Part shown: positions 1 to 9,075 of the stretch, piece by piece
Layout of the letters: the number at the start of each line of letters is the position of its first letter
Position numbering within the stretch: position 1 is the first letter of the stretch
From: CAZNPU01 sp964575335
Lineage (GTDB): Bacteria > Planctomycetota > Phycisphaerae > Phycisphaerales > SM1A02
Assembly: GCA_964575335.1 (NCBI GenBank)
Contig: CAZNPU010000005.1
Location: 79,812-143,811 of the forward strand
Length of the DNA stretch: 64,000 nucleotides
Direction of reading: 5' to 3'
Program-made: the position numbers and the translations under genes
The notes under the pieces: generated by a model
Databases searched by the model: none
The model's input: only the letters and a program-made list of their open reading frames with translations
What the model was told of the DNA's origin: nothing

Positions 1-2
1 GC

Positions 3-689
3 AATGTGCTGGCCACCACGGTCAAGCGCACCATCGACGAGTTCAAGCCGCAAAAGCCCGGTGACGATCCGGACGACCACCGTCTGTTTCTGGGAGTGTG
101 CAGTAACTATCTGTGCGACTTGCGGGTGGGCGCGGAAGTGATGGTGAGCGGGCCGAACGGCAAGCGGTTTGTCCTGCCGGTCAACCCTGCGGAGCATGAT
201 TATCTGTTCATCGCCACCGGCACCGGCATCGCGCCGTTCCGCGGCATGGTCATGGAACTGCTGTGTGGTCCGAACGGTCCGTGCTCAAGTCAGATTCATC
301 TGGTCATGGGCTCGCCGTACACCACCGACCTGCTGTATCACGATTTCTTCTGCACGCTGCAGGACAAGCATCCGAATTTTCACTACTCCACCGCGATCAG
401 CCGCGAGATGCGGCCGGACGGCCGGCGCGGCGTGTACGTCGATCGGCTGATCGAGGAGCAGCTTTCGCAGTTTGAACCGCTGCTGCGCAGTCCGCGGACA
501 CTGATTTATATCTGCGGCCTTGCAGGCATGCAGGTGGGGCTGTTCAGCATGTTGGCTCGGCACGGTTTGGGCGAAGGGTATCTCAAAGTGAAGCCCGAAC
601 TGGCTGATGTCGATCCGCAGGCGTGGGACAGCGAAGCGATCAAGCGCTACGTGCGTCCAACGCGCCGCTGCATGCTGGAGGTGTATTGA
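3..689 (+). CDS. Ferredoxin-NADP+ reductase, 3' part (5' end outside window)
   Basis: C-terminal two thirds of a plant-type ferredoxin (flavodoxin)-NADP+ reductase, which moves electrons between ferredoxin and NADP(H) in the cytoplasm using FAD. The reading frame is open to the left edge, so the start is missing. GVCSNYL matches the family's GVCSxYL flavin/diphosphate loop, ATGTGIAPFRG is the start of the NADP-binding domain, and YICGLAGMQ is the late nucleotide-binding CGxxxM motif. The protein ends in an aromatic residue (EVY), as plant-type enzymes do, where it stacks on the flavin. The related BoxA/benzoyl-CoA oxygenase reductase branch cannot be excluded without the N-terminus, where extra ferredoxin domains might lie. 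Confidence 0.85.
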   Translation, partial: NVLATTVKRTIDEFKPQKPGDDPDDHRLFLGVCSNYLCDLRVGAEVMVSGPNGKRFVLPVNPAEHDYLFIATGTGIAPFRGMVMELLCGPNGPCSSQIHLVMGSPYTTDLLYHDFFCTLQDKHPNFHYSTAISREMRPDGRRGVYVDRLIEEQLSQFEPLLRSPRTLIYICGLAGMQVGLFSMLARHGLGEGYLKVKPELADVDPQAWDSEAIKRYVRPTRRCMLEVY

Positions 690-851
690 GACCTAAGCAC
701 GCAGTAAAGCAAAGCAGCGCAGCATTTAAGGTGTGCGCGCGGGGGGATATAGGCCTTGCGCACTGCTGCAATCAACACCCGAATTGAACAGAGCAGTTGC
801 CGAAGCTCAGCGCTCAGGTTGCAGATTGGCTGGCCAATGAATCCTTCTGCG

Positions 852-2102
852 CTACGCTACAGGCGGCGCGGGCGGGTCGAACGCCATTGCGACTTGCGTG
901 CCGTAGATCGGATAATCGATGCGGCAGCGGTATCCGCGGAAACGCTCACCATCCCATTTCAGCTTGTTGCACACCAGACGAATCAGATCGGTGTAGTTTG
1001 GAACGTCAGCCGTGCGGAACTTTGCCGTGCCGATCCCCAGCGGCTGGATTGATTCGCCCAGATCGAGTCGATCGATGTCGCGGCTTGGGTCGTTGACGCT
1101 CGCCACGCCATCAAAGGCGGTGTCGTAGATGCTCAATGTCGGCTCGGAGCCGGGATAGACGTCCTGATGCACGAACACATCAAAATGCAGCGCCTTAGCG
1201 GGTGTGCTTATTTCCGCAAAGACGTAGCCTTTCCGTTTTGACTCCGCCGGTACGTACCGCGGCATTTCCTCCAGGTTCACTTCCGCAAACACAAGATTGA
1301 CCGCCGACTTGGGGCCGAACGCATCGCCCGCCAGCGTGTAGTGAACCACTTCCCCGACTTGTTGAACGTCAAGCTTGGGCGGGGGACTGGAACAGAATTC
1401 ATCCAGCCGCACTCCTTCAAGGCTGTCAACGGGTATGCCGTCGAGTGACATTGGCCGGCGTGGCGTGTCGCCGTTGGTGATGCGTCGAGTGGCGAACTTG
1501 ACGCCTGCGCCGGGACGAAGCCGCTGCAGGCCCAGCAGGCCGGAGATCCATACGATGTCCAGGTGCGTGCCATTGGCTGCAGGATGCAGCATGACGGTGG
1601 CGAGCGATGTTTCAGCCATCGCGCCTTTCAGTTGGCTCATCGCCTTGAAGGCTGACTGCTTGCGTCGTAATTCGAACTCCGCCCGCGACTCCGGCAGCCA
1701 CGCACTGATGATGGCGTCCAGCGCGCTGCGATCGCCTGCTTCGTGGCGAATAAGCTGATCGAACTGGGCGACGGCATTTTCCGCTTCCGCAATCAGATCG
1801 CTGTCCACGCCCTTTTTCGATGCTGCGCGGAACACCCGCCGCAACGGATCCGGTCCGGGCGACAGATACACCACAGCCATGGGATCTTTGTTGCGAGCCG
1901 CCTTCAAAGCGCGGCTCGCCAAGACCTTGTCGATGCCAAGGGTTCGGGCCAGCTCAGCGGGGCCGTATGGTCCTCCCGGCACCGAATCGAGCACGGCCGA
2001 CAGATACCGGCCCAGTTGCTCCCCAACGGTGGCGATACTTGTTTCCAGGCCCGACACGGTGACGGGTGCCTTGGTTTGTTTTGGCGTATCTATTTGTTGC
2101 AT
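852..2102 (-). CDS. Conserved hypothetical protein with N-terminal winged-helix-like segment
   Basis: I do not recognise this 416-residue protein. Residues about 40-75 (GPAELARTLGIDKVLASRAL) look like a helix-turn-helix of the kind that recognises DNA, followed by a beta-rich region with no familiar catalytic motif. No signal peptide or membrane segment is visible, so it is probably cytoplasmic. It stands alone: the reductase gene before it is on the other strand and cysK is 280 bases away. A dyad (TGCATA-6-TATGCA) overlaps its start codon and could be an operator, possibly for autoregulation. Codon use matches the neighbours, so the gene looks real and resident. A transcriptional regulator with a large sensor domain is one possibility. 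Confidence 0.7.
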   Translation of the reverse strand: MQQIDTPKQTKAPVTVSGLETSIATVGEQLGRYLSAVLDSVPGGPYGPAELARTLGIDKVLASRALKAARNKDPMAVVYLSPGPDPLRRVFRAASKKGVDSDLIAEAENAVAQFDQLIRHEAGDRSALDAIISAWLPESRAEFELRRKQSAFKAMSQLKGAMAETSLATVMLHPAANGTHLDIVWISGLLGLQRLRPGAGVKFATRRITNGDTPRRPMSLDGIPVDSLEGVRLDEFCSSPPPKLDVQQVGEVVHYTLAGDAFGPKSAVNLVFAEVNLEEMPRYVPAESKRKGYVFAEISTPAKALHFDVFVHQDVYPGSEPTLSIYDTAFDGVASVNDPSRDIDRLDLGESIQPLGIGTAKFRTADVPNYTDLIRLVCNKLKWDGERFRGYRCRIDYPIYGTQVAMAFDPPAPPVA

Positions 2103-2115
2103 AGGCGTTTATGCA
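2098..2115. promoter_or_regulatory. Inverted repeat over the start of the HTH-like gene
   Basis: TGCATA and TATGCA are separated by six bases and cover the first codon and leader of the minus-strand gene ending at 852. The site is short and could be chance, but position and symmetry suit a repressor operator. Confidence 0.25.
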
Positions 2116-2381
2116 TAATCAGCCGGCTGGACGCCATCGTCATTATACAGCAGGGATCGAAGGCTTCGAAATGAAAATATGTTTCTCATCAACTATTTTT
2201 GGAGTTTCAGGGAAACAAACTCGTCAAGGCCTGGCACAATGGCGGGCTTCAGGGTTGAACGTGAATCCAGGCAAATCGGCGCTCAGGATGCGCAGGGCGG
2301 TTCCTGCTTCAGGGCGGCGGCGGATGCCCGCCTGCAGTGTGTCACAAAGGCTGCTGCGAGTGTTGTCTTTTGACGTTGCCA
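2103..2381. other. Intergenic region, no gene seen
   Basis: This stretch between the hypothetical gene and the end of cysK is more AT-rich around 2160-2220. No reading frame has convincing codon use and I see no clear terminator for cysK in it. Confidence 0.4.
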
Positions 2382-3323
2382 TCACCGCCACAGTCCTTCA
2401 AACAGCGGCGTCGAGAGGTATCGCTCACCAAAGCTGCAGGCCACGGTGACGATCTTCTTGCCGCGATTTTCAGGCCGGGCCGCCACGCGAGCCGCAGCGC
2501 ATACATTGGCGCCTGTGCTGATCCCGCCGAAGATTCCCTCTTCCTTGGCCAGGCGTCGCGCCCATTCGTAGGCGTCTTCGTTTGTCACCAGTTCGACGCC
2601 GTTCAGCAGCGAGGTGTCGAGGTTGCGGGGGATGAACCCTGCCCCAATGCCCTGGATTTTGTGCGGCGCGGGCTTTCCACCTGAGATGACTGGGGAGGAC
2701 GCTGGCTCAACCGCAATGGCCTTGAATTCTGGATTATGCTGGCGAATGTATCGCGTCACGCCGGTAATGGTGCCGCCTGTCCCCACGCCCGCCACGATCA
2801 TGTCGATATTGCCCTGGGTGTCCTGCCAGATTTCCGGCCCGGTCGTCTTTTCGTGAATGGCAGGATTGGCAGGGTTGTCGAACTGCTGGGGCATCCATGC
2901 GTCCTTGGTTGAGGCAAGCAGTTCTTCAGCTGCCCGCACCGCGCCGGGCATGCCGTCAGCAGCGGGGGTGAGCACCACGTTCGCGCCCATGGCTCGAAGC
3001 ATGACACGACGCTCCATGCTCATCGATTCGGGCATGGTGAGCGTTAGTTGATAGCCGCGACCGGCACAGACAAATGCCAGAGCGATGCCCGTATTGCCGG
3101 AGGTTGGTTCGATGATCTGTGTGTTGGGATGAATCAGGCCGCGCTGCTCCGCATCGTGAATCATCGCCTCGGCGATGCGGTCTTTCACGCTTGCCATGGG
3201 GTTGAAAAATTCGAGTTTCAGGTACACCGTGGCATGTTCCGGCGGCACGACGCGACGCAGGCGCACCATCGGGGTGTTGAAACAGGTATCGACGATGCTC
3301 TGGTAAATCTTCCCGTGTGCCAT
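2382..3323 (-). CDS. cysK: Cysteine synthase (O-acetylserine sulfhydrylase)
   Basis: PLP-dependent enzyme making cysteine from O-acetylserine and sulfide, the last step of assimilatory cysteine synthesis. The N-terminal segment NPMASVKDRIA carries the PLP-binding lysine, PTSGNTGIAL is the substrate loop, GVGTGGTITG is the phosphate-binding glycine loop and GISTGAN is the late conserved motif. At 313 residues it has the normal length. I start at the ATG at 3323 because the family begins close to this point and an AGGAGA lies about 11 bases upstream; an in-frame ATG at 3350 is possible. It is divergent from the serine acetyltransferase gene, which supplies its substrate, and the two may share a control region at 3324-3435. 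Confidence 0.95.
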   Translation of the reverse strand: MAHGKIYQSIVDTCFNTPMVRLRRVVPPEHATVYLKLEFFNPMASVKDRIAEAMIHDAEQRGLIHPNTQIIEPTSGNTGIALAFVCAGRGYQLTLTMPESMSMERRVMLRAMGANVVLTPAADGMPGAVRAAEELLASTKDAWMPQQFDNPANPAIHEKTTGPEIWQDTQGNIDMIVAGVGTGGTITGVTRYIRQHNPEFKAIAVEPASSPVISGGKPAPHKIQGIGAGFIPRNLDTSLLNGVELVTNEDAYEWARRLAKEEGIFGGISTGANVCAAARVAARPENRGKKIVTVACSFGERYLSTPLFEGLWR

Positions 3324-3435
3324 GCGGCTTGTGTTCTCCTCACACGTCAAACCTCGGGGCGATTCCTGGTGAGTTTGCCAACGGAAGCGATCGCTGGCAT
3401 GTCATTCGCCCACCGTGGTAGGCTACCATGTTTGT

Positions 3436-4422
3436 ATGGAATTGTCGGACCACACCGATCCTCATACATCGATCTACGAGCCTTCCTATCACGGCCAGGA
3501 TGTTCGTCGACTGGTCGAATCGATCCGAGCTGATGAGCGGATTCGACATATTTCCGCTGCCTATCTGCCGGATCGGAATGCGATCATCGAGATTATCGAG
3601 AAGCTGCGTTGGCTGATGTTTCCCGGTTTTTTCGGGCCGCGCAATCTTAGCGACGACACGTTGGCCGAGCATGTCAAAGCGGTGCTGGATGATGTCAGCC
3701 GCAAGTTATTTGAACAGCTCAGCGGTGCATTGCGTTACCAGCGGGAAATCGAGTCGGGTGCTCCGGTTTTTGCTGCCCAGTGCGAGGACTGCACCCGCCG
3801 TGCTCAGCAGATTGTGGTTTCGTTCATAAAGACCCTGCCGCGCATTCGACATCTGCTCAGTCTGGATGTGCAGGCAGCGTATGACGGCGATCCAGCCGCC
3901 AGGCATACTGATGAGATTGTCTTCAGCTACCCCGGTTTGTTGGCGCTGACGGTGCATCGGCTGGCCCATGAACTGTATTGGCTCGATGTGCCGCTGATTC
4001 CTCGCATCATGTCCGAGTACGCCCATTCGCTGACGGGCATTGACATTCATCCCGGCGCGCGCATCGGTCAATCGTTCTTTATCGATCATGGGACGGGCGT
4101 GGTGATTGGTGAGACGACACACATCGGTGATCATTGCCGCATCTACCAGGGCGTGACGCTTGGCGCCAAGAGCTTCCCCAAGGATGAATCAGGGCGCATG
4201 AAACGCGGCATCAAGCGGCATCCGACGCTGGAAGATCACGTGATCGTCTATGCCGGCGCGACAATTCTGGGCGGCGATACCGTGATCGGGGCCGGCTCGG
4301 TCATCAACGGCGGCGTCTTTCTTACGACATCGGTTCCACCCGGGCACGTCGTGCGCGCTCCCAAGGCAGAGTTCAACCTGCGCAGCAATCCCGAACTTCC
4401 GCCGGTGAATTATCACATCTAA
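3436..4422 (+). CDS. cysE: Serine O-acetyltransferase, long form
   Basis: Transfers acetyl from acetyl-CoA to serine, giving the O-acetylserine used by cysK next door. The C-terminal half (about residues 185-310) is a left-handed beta-helix of hexapeptide repeats: IHPGARIGQSFFIDHGTGVV and VIGETTHIGDHCRIYQGVTL are the diagnostic blocks, with the catalytic His in FIDHGTG. The N-terminal half is helical and longer than in E. coli CysE, as in the EpsC/long SAT group. The total is 328 residues from the ATG at 3436; in-frame GTG 3415 would add seven. Divergence from cysK across 112 bases suggests joint regulation by sulfur supply, although I see no specific operator. Confidence 0.93.
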   Translation: MELSDHTDPHTSIYEPSYHGQDVRRLVESIRADERIRHISAAYLPDRNAIIEIIEKLRWLMFPGFFGPRNLSDDTLAEHVKAVLDDVSRKLFEQLSGALRYQREIESGAPVFAAQCEDCTRRAQQIVVSFIKTLPRIRHLLSLDVQAAYDGDPAARHTDEIVFSYPGLLALTVHRLAHELYWLDVPLIPRIMSEYAHSLTGIDIHPGARIGQSFFIDHGTGVVIGETTHIGDHCRIYQGVTLGAKSFPKDESGRMKRGIKRHPTLEDHVIVYAGATILGGDTVIGAGSVINGGVFLTTSVPPGHVVRAPKAEFNLRSNPELPPVNYHI

Positions 4423-4715
4423 GTCAACAGACGTACGCGCGCGTTTGGTCACGCGCATACACGCCGACACACTCGTCGGCTTGCATGCTGTTGTGCTGTG
4501 TTGTCAGCACGCGGATACGCAGATGCGGATTTACATGCCAAACGTGTGATCGGGTACGGGGCTGACGAGGCGATGCCGCGCGGGTGATGGTGAAATAATC
4601 CGGCCGCTTTCCAAGCGGAATCGCTGTGAAAGGTGGCATGATACTGCTCGGCTTCGCTGCTCAGACGCGAGCAGCGACCGTTTATCAGGTGCTGGACTTG
4701 TGAACAGGAGCAGGC
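4423..4715. other. Intergenic region before aceB
   Basis: No coding sequence is evident. Just after cysE there is an alternating purine-pyrimidine run (ACGTACGCGCGCGT, near 4431). A ribosome binding site, AGGAGC, sits about eight bases before the malate synthase ATG. Confidence 0.4.
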
Positions 4716-6344
4716 ATGCTGACCGATCAACTCGCACGCGTTGTTGGCCAAAGGCTGCCGGGAACGTCCGAACTGCTGACTCCGGACGCGCTGGCGTTTC
4801 TCACCAGGCTGGAGCAGACCTTCGGCCGCCAACGAAAAGATTTGCTGGATCGGCGGCGTCTTCGTCAATCCGCCATCGATGCGGGTGAGCCGATTGATTT
4901 TTCATCAGCAACCGCAACAGTGCGCAGCGGCTCGTGGAAGGTCGGTTCGATCCCCGATGACCTGCAGCTTCGCCGTGTTGAAATCACCGGCCCGACCGAT
5001 GGCAAGATGATCATCAACGCGCTCAACTCCGGCGCACAGGTGTTCATGGCCGATTTTGAGGACGCCAATTGTCCGACGTGGTCCAACATGGTTCAGGGGC
5101 AAGTGAACCTGCAACGTGCGATCCGGCGCACGATCGAGTTTACCAGTCCGGAGGGCAAGGCCTATCGGCTGAATGATCGCGTCGCAACGCTCATGGTCAG
5201 GCCGCGCGGCTGGCATCTGGAAGAACGACATGTGCAGCTTGACGGGACGCCGATCTCAGCATCGCTATTCGATTTCGGGCTGTACTTTTTTCACAACGCC
5301 CGCGAACTGCTTGAACGCGGTACCGGGCCGTACTTCTATCTGCCCAAGCTTGAAAGCCATCTCGAAGCAAGGCTGTGGAACGATGTGTTCAATATGGCGG
5401 AGGATGAACTTGGCCTGAAGCGCGGCACGATCAAAGCGACCGTGCTGATCGAAACCATCCATGCAGCATTTGAAATGGATGAAATCCTCTACGAGCTGCG
5501 CGATCACATTGTCGGGCTGAACGCTGGTCGATGGGATTACATCTTCAGCATCATCAAAACGTTCAATCGCACCATGCCAGCGCCGCTGCCGGACCGTGCG
5601 CAGGTGACGATGACGGTTCCGTTTATGCGCGCTTACACCGAACTGCTGGTGCAGACCTGCCACAAGCGCGGCGCTCATGCGATAGGGGGGATGGCTGCAT
5701 TCATTCCCAGCCGGCGCGATGCGCAGGTGAATGCCGTTGCGCTGGAAAAGGTGCGTGAAGACAAGCAGCGCGAATGCGCGGACGGCTTTGACGGCACATG
5801 GGTGGCGCACCCTGACCTTGTGCCGGTGGCGATGGAGGTGTTCGATCAGGCTCTTGGCGATCGCCCGCATCAGAAACACAACCTGCGAAGCGATGTCAAA
5901 GTGACGGCGAAGGATCTGCTGAATTTCAATGTGCCCGGCGGTCGCATCACCAACGCCGGCCTGCGCAACAACATCAGCGTTGGGCTGCAGTATCTGGAGG
6001 CATGGCTGCGCGGCTTCGGCGCAGTGGCGATCAACAATCTGATGGAAGACACCGCCACGGCTGAGATTTCCCGCGCGCAGGTTTGGCAGTGGCTTCAACG
6101 ACAAGCCAAAACTGAGGATGATGGTCAGGCAATTACCGCAGAACGCTGCCGGGCTGTGCTGCATGAGGAACTCAAACGATTCAGCGAGCAGCATGGAAAT
6201 AATGCTGCGGTCAACGCCAACCGCTTCGATGACGCTGCAGAAATTATGGACCAACTGATGACCGGCAACGAATTCCCGCCATTCCTGACGCTCATCGCGC
6301 AGGATCGGCTGGAACAAGTCGCTGATGCTGCAGCAGTGAAATGA
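4716..6344 (+). CDS. aceB: Malate synthase A
   Basis: Second enzyme of the glyoxylate bypass: condenses glyoxylate and acetyl-CoA to malate so that cells can grow on acetate or fatty acids. The 542-residue length is typical of the A isoform. Conserved blocks are QVFMADFEDANCPTW, MVRPRGWHLEE, PYFYLPKLESH and TVLIETIHAAFEMDEI, which surround the metal and glyoxylate site, and GLNAGRWDYIFS. The start ATG follows an AGGAGC. Isocitrate lyase follows on the same strand 190 bases later, so the two form the usual ace pair, though the gap allows a separate promoter for the second gene. No aceK-like kinase/phosphatase gene is in the window. Confidence 0.96.
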   Translation: MLTDQLARVVGQRLPGTSELLTPDALAFLTRLEQTFGRQRKDLLDRRRLRQSAIDAGEPIDFSSATATVRSGSWKVGSIPDDLQLRRVEITGPTDGKMIINALNSGAQVFMADFEDANCPTWSNMVQGQVNLQRAIRRTIEFTSPEGKAYRLNDRVATLMVRPRGWHLEERHVQLDGTPISASLFDFGLYFFHNARELLERGTGPYFYLPKLESHLEARLWNDVFNMAEDELGLKRGTIKATVLIETIHAAFEMDEILYELRDHIVGLNAGRWDYIFSIIKTFNRTMPAPLPDRAQVTMTVPFMRAYTELLVQTCHKRGAHAIGGMAAFIPSRRDAQVNAVALEKVREDKQRECADGFDGTWVAHPDLVPVAMEVFDQALGDRPHQKHNLRSDVKVTAKDLLNFNVPGGRITNAGLRNNISVGLQYLEAWLRGFGAVAINNLMEDTATAEISRAQVWQWLQRQAKTEDDGQAITAERCRAVLHEELKRFSEQHGNNAAVNANRFDDAAEIMDQLMTGNEFPPFLTLIAQDRLEQVADAAAVK

Positions 6345-6535
6345 TTTGAACTTCAGCGTGGGAATGAATTGTCTGCAAACACAGGGGCGCGGTGAAAAAA
6401 GCGTGCGGAAGTGCAAATGGATCGAATGCTGTGATCGCAAAGCCAGTTTTTCGTCCGTTGACCGCGGCGCTCTTGCAATGAGCGCTGAACGTCGCTTGTG
6501 AATGATCAGAAACCAACTACAAGGAGCGAAACCTG

Positions 6536-7870
6536 ATGAAGATCGCTTCCAATGGATTCAACGATGCTGCGCAGCTCGCTCACGCCTGGGCCAGCGATGC
6601 GCGGTGGAAAGGCGTCGAACGGCCATATGCTGCGGAAGATGTCTTGCGATTGCGAGGCTCGGTGCTCATTGAACATACGCTGGCGCGGCTTGGCGCTCAG
6701 CGATTATGGAATCTCCTGCATGATGAGCCGTTCGTGCGGGCGCTTGGCGCACTCAGCGGCAATCAGGCGATCCAGCAGGTTGAAGCTGGACTGAAGGCGA
6801 TCTATCTCAGCGGCTGGCAGGTGGCGGGTGATGCCAACACGGCGATGCAGATGTATCCCGATCAGAGTTTGTATCCGGTTGACAGCGTGCCGGCAGTGCT
6901 GCGCCGAATCAACAATGCGCTGCTGCGGGCCGATCAGATTCAGCGCATCGAAGGCCGCACTGATGGTACGCAGTATCTCGTGCCGATTGTCGCTGACGCC
7001 GAGGCGGGGTTTGGCGGAACACTCAATACCTATGAGCTGATTCGGGCGATGATCGAAGCCGGCGCAGCGGGTGTTCACCTTGAAGACCAGCTCGCATCAC
7101 ACAAGAAATGTGGTCATATGGGCGGCAAGGTGCTGGTGCCGACGCATGAGTTCATTCAAAAGCTGATCGCAGCGAGACTGGCAGCGGACGTGGCGGGGGT
7201 TTCAACGATTCTCATCGGCCGCACTGACGCCAACGGCGCGAAATTGCTCATCGGCGACGCGGATGATGTCGATCGCAGGTTCATTACCGGCCAGCGCACG
7301 GCTGACGGCTATCACATTGTGCGCGGCGGGATCGAGTACGCCATCGCCAGAGCTGTTGCGTTTGCGCCCTATTGCGATCTTGTATGGTGCGAAACAGCAA
7401 CGCCCGATCTTGAAGAGGCCAGAGCGTTTGCGCAAGCGGTGCGGGCGGAACATCCCAACAAGATGCTGGCGTACAACTGTTCGCCGTCGTTCAACTGGAA
7501 GCGAGCGCTTGGCGATGACGAGATCGCGAATTTTCAGAACGAGCTGGCGGAAATGGGCTATAAGTTCCAGTTCATCACGCTGGCGGGATTCCATACGCTC
7601 AATGCAGCCATGTTTGAACTTGCGCACGAATACGCCCGCAGCGGCATGACGGCATACGCCCGATTGCAGATGCGCGAGTTTGAAATGGAGCGTGCTCTGG
7701 GCTATCGCGCAGTGAAACATCAGAGCTTCGTCGGGGCGGGCTATTTCGATCGTCTGCAACTGATCATCACCGGCGGCAAGGCGTCAACGACATCGCTCAA
7801 CGGCTCGACCGAGTTGGAGCAGTTTGATGACAATGTGTCGGAAGCAGCAGTTGGCCAAGCTGTGCAGTGA
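6536..7870 (+). CDS. aceA: Isocitrate lyase
   Basis: Cleaves isocitrate to glyoxylate and succinate, the first committed step of the glyoxylate bypass. The signature KKCGHMGGKVL lies at about residues 190-200, with Cys192 as the catalytic base in the flexible loop. ADAEAGFGG binds the metal ion, and NCSPSFNWK contributes substrate-binding residues. At 444 residues it is the short bacterial form, close to E. coli AceA. AAGGAG lies about ten bases before the ATG. It follows malate synthase and ends before a strong hairpin terminator that it shares with the convergent tsf gene. Confidence 0.97.
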   Translation: MKIASNGFNDAAQLAHAWASDARWKGVERPYAAEDVLRLRGSVLIEHTLARLGAQRLWNLLHDEPFVRALGALSGNQAIQQVEAGLKAIYLSGWQVAGDANTAMQMYPDQSLYPVDSVPAVLRRINNALLRADQIQRIEGRTDGTQYLVPIVADAEAGFGGTLNTYELIRAMIEAGAAGVHLEDQLASHKKCGHMGGKVLVPTHEFIQKLIAARLAADVAGVSTILIGRTDANGAKLLIGDADDVDRRFITGQRTADGYHIVRGGIEYAIARAVAFAPYCDLVWCETATPDLEEARAFAQAVRAEHPNKMLAYNCSPSFNWKRALGDDEIANFQNELAEMGYKFQFITLAGFHTLNAAMFELAHEYARSGMTAYARLQMREFEMERALGYRAVKHQSFVGAGYFDRLQLIITGGKASTTSLNGSTELEQFDDNVSEAAVGQAVQ

Positions 7871-7930
7871 GGATTCGCAGGCGAGCGTGCGATCGTAATC
7901 TGTACCACGCGCTATCCCAGCGCACGAAAA

Positions 7931-7958
7931 AAGCCGCAGCATGACGATGCTGCGGCTT
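7931..7958. terminator. Bidirectional intrinsic terminator between aceA and tsf
   Basis: A perfect 12-base-pair stem (AAGCCGCAGCAT / ATGCTGCGGCTT) has a four-base loop. Read on the minus strand it is followed by six T, and on the plus strand by TTGTTT, so it can end both the ace transcript and tsf. Confidence 0.9.
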
Positions 7959-8001
7959 TGTTTATCAGGTTCTTGTTTCTTATGATTGCTCGATCGCGTG
8001 A

Positions 8002-8820
8002 TTATCCGCCGACGACGTATCGCCGGAAGGTCTTGATCGTCACGCCGGGGGGGAGCAGGTCACGCACGGCTTTCTTGCCAGCAGGGTCCTTCACGTATTT
8101 CTGATCAAGCAGCGTGTGTTCTTCGAGATATTTGCGGACTTTGCCTTCTGCAATCTTCTCGGCGATCTGATCGGGCTTGCCGGCTTCTCTTGCTTCAGCC
8201 AGGCCTTCCTCGCGGATGCGCTGGATCGTCTCCGCGGGCACGTCATCAGCGCTGACGCCGACTGGCGGAGGCACGTGAGCCACAATGTGCATGCAGATGC
8301 CGGTGAGCGTTTCCTCATCGACGGCGCCGCCTTCGATCTGCACAATCGCGCCGCGCTTGCCGTCGTGGTGAATATAGCTGCCGAAGGTTCCGCCCTGCAG
8401 ATGCTCGCCTCGCGCGAAGCTGGCGTTTTCGTTGGTCTTGATGCGCACGTCATCAACGCGCTTGGTGATGGTTTCGTCGGCCTTCACTTCGCCGACCGGC
8501 TGCTTGAGCGCGGCTCGGGCGACGTCCTCCACCATGCTGAGGAATTCCTCATTGCGAGCAGTGAAGTCCGTCTCGGTGCGAAGCTCAACGATGGCTGCGT
8601 CTGAGCCTTCAATGGCAATGCCAATGCGACCTTCGCCCGCCGCACGCTCGGTGCGGGTATCCATCTTGCCCTTGAGTTTGGCGCGAAGTATTTCCTCGGC
8701 CAGGGCCATGTCGCCGTTGGCTTCGGTCAGTGCGGCCTTGCAATCCATCATGCCAAGCCCGGTCTTCTCTCGCAGGGCCATGACGTCCTTGGGCGTAAAG
8801 CTCACCTTGGTAGCCTCCAT
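8002..8820 (-). CDS. tsf: Translation elongation factor Ts
   Basis: Guanine nucleotide exchange factor for EF-Tu. The N-terminal UBA-like domain (residues about 5-45) with EKTGLGMMDCKAAL, and the following LRAKLKGKMDTRTERAAGEG linker, are characteristic. TDFTARNEEF is the conserved core motif that contacts EF-Tu. The length of 272 residues is normal. It lies downstream of rpsB, the usual bacterial order, but separated by 255 bases. An intrinsic terminator ends the transcript. Confidence 0.96.
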   Translation of the reverse strand: MEATKVSFTPKDVMALREKTGLGMMDCKAALTEANGDMALAEEILRAKLKGKMDTRTERAAGEGRIGIAIEGSDAAIVELRTETDFTARNEEFLSMVEDVARAALKQPVGEVKADETITKRVDDVRIKTNENASFARGEHLQGGTFGSYIHHDGKRGAIVQIEGGAVDEETLTGICMHIVAHVPPPVGVSADDVPAETIQRIREEGLAEAREAGKPDQIAEKIAEGKVRKYLEEHTLLDQKYVKDPAGKKAVRDLLPPGVTIKTFRRYVVGG

Positions 8821-8871
8821 CTGATTTCTCTGTCCTCGCTATCGTGGGTTCAAGCAATTTCGTCTGCTGAT

Positions 8872-8898
8872 CGTGCGTGCATGCGTACGTGCGTGCGC
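8872..8898. repeat. Alternating purine-pyrimidine tract
   Basis: Twenty-seven consecutive bases alternate pyrimidine and purine (built from CGTG, CATG and CGTACG units) in the rpsB-tsf spacer. Such tracts favour left-handed DNA under negative supercoiling. A function here is not shown. Confidence 0.5.
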
Positions 8899-9075
8899 TT
8901 CACGAATGTGCAGTTGGGGAACGATAGGCACATCGCGTCGGAAGCGAATCCGAAAGCGGCAGCGATGTTCGTTCACACAGTTTGTTGACGCCGCTGCGCT
9001 GAGCTGCAATCAGCCAACTCTCACGACGAACGACGAATCATCCAAACAAACGAATCGGTTTGCGTCAGCCGAACC

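Noticed and set aside
5265..6440. 391-residue open frame on the minus strand
   Set aside because: It is antisense to malate synthase, whose motifs are unambiguous, and its translation is rich in Cys, His and Arg with no family pattern.
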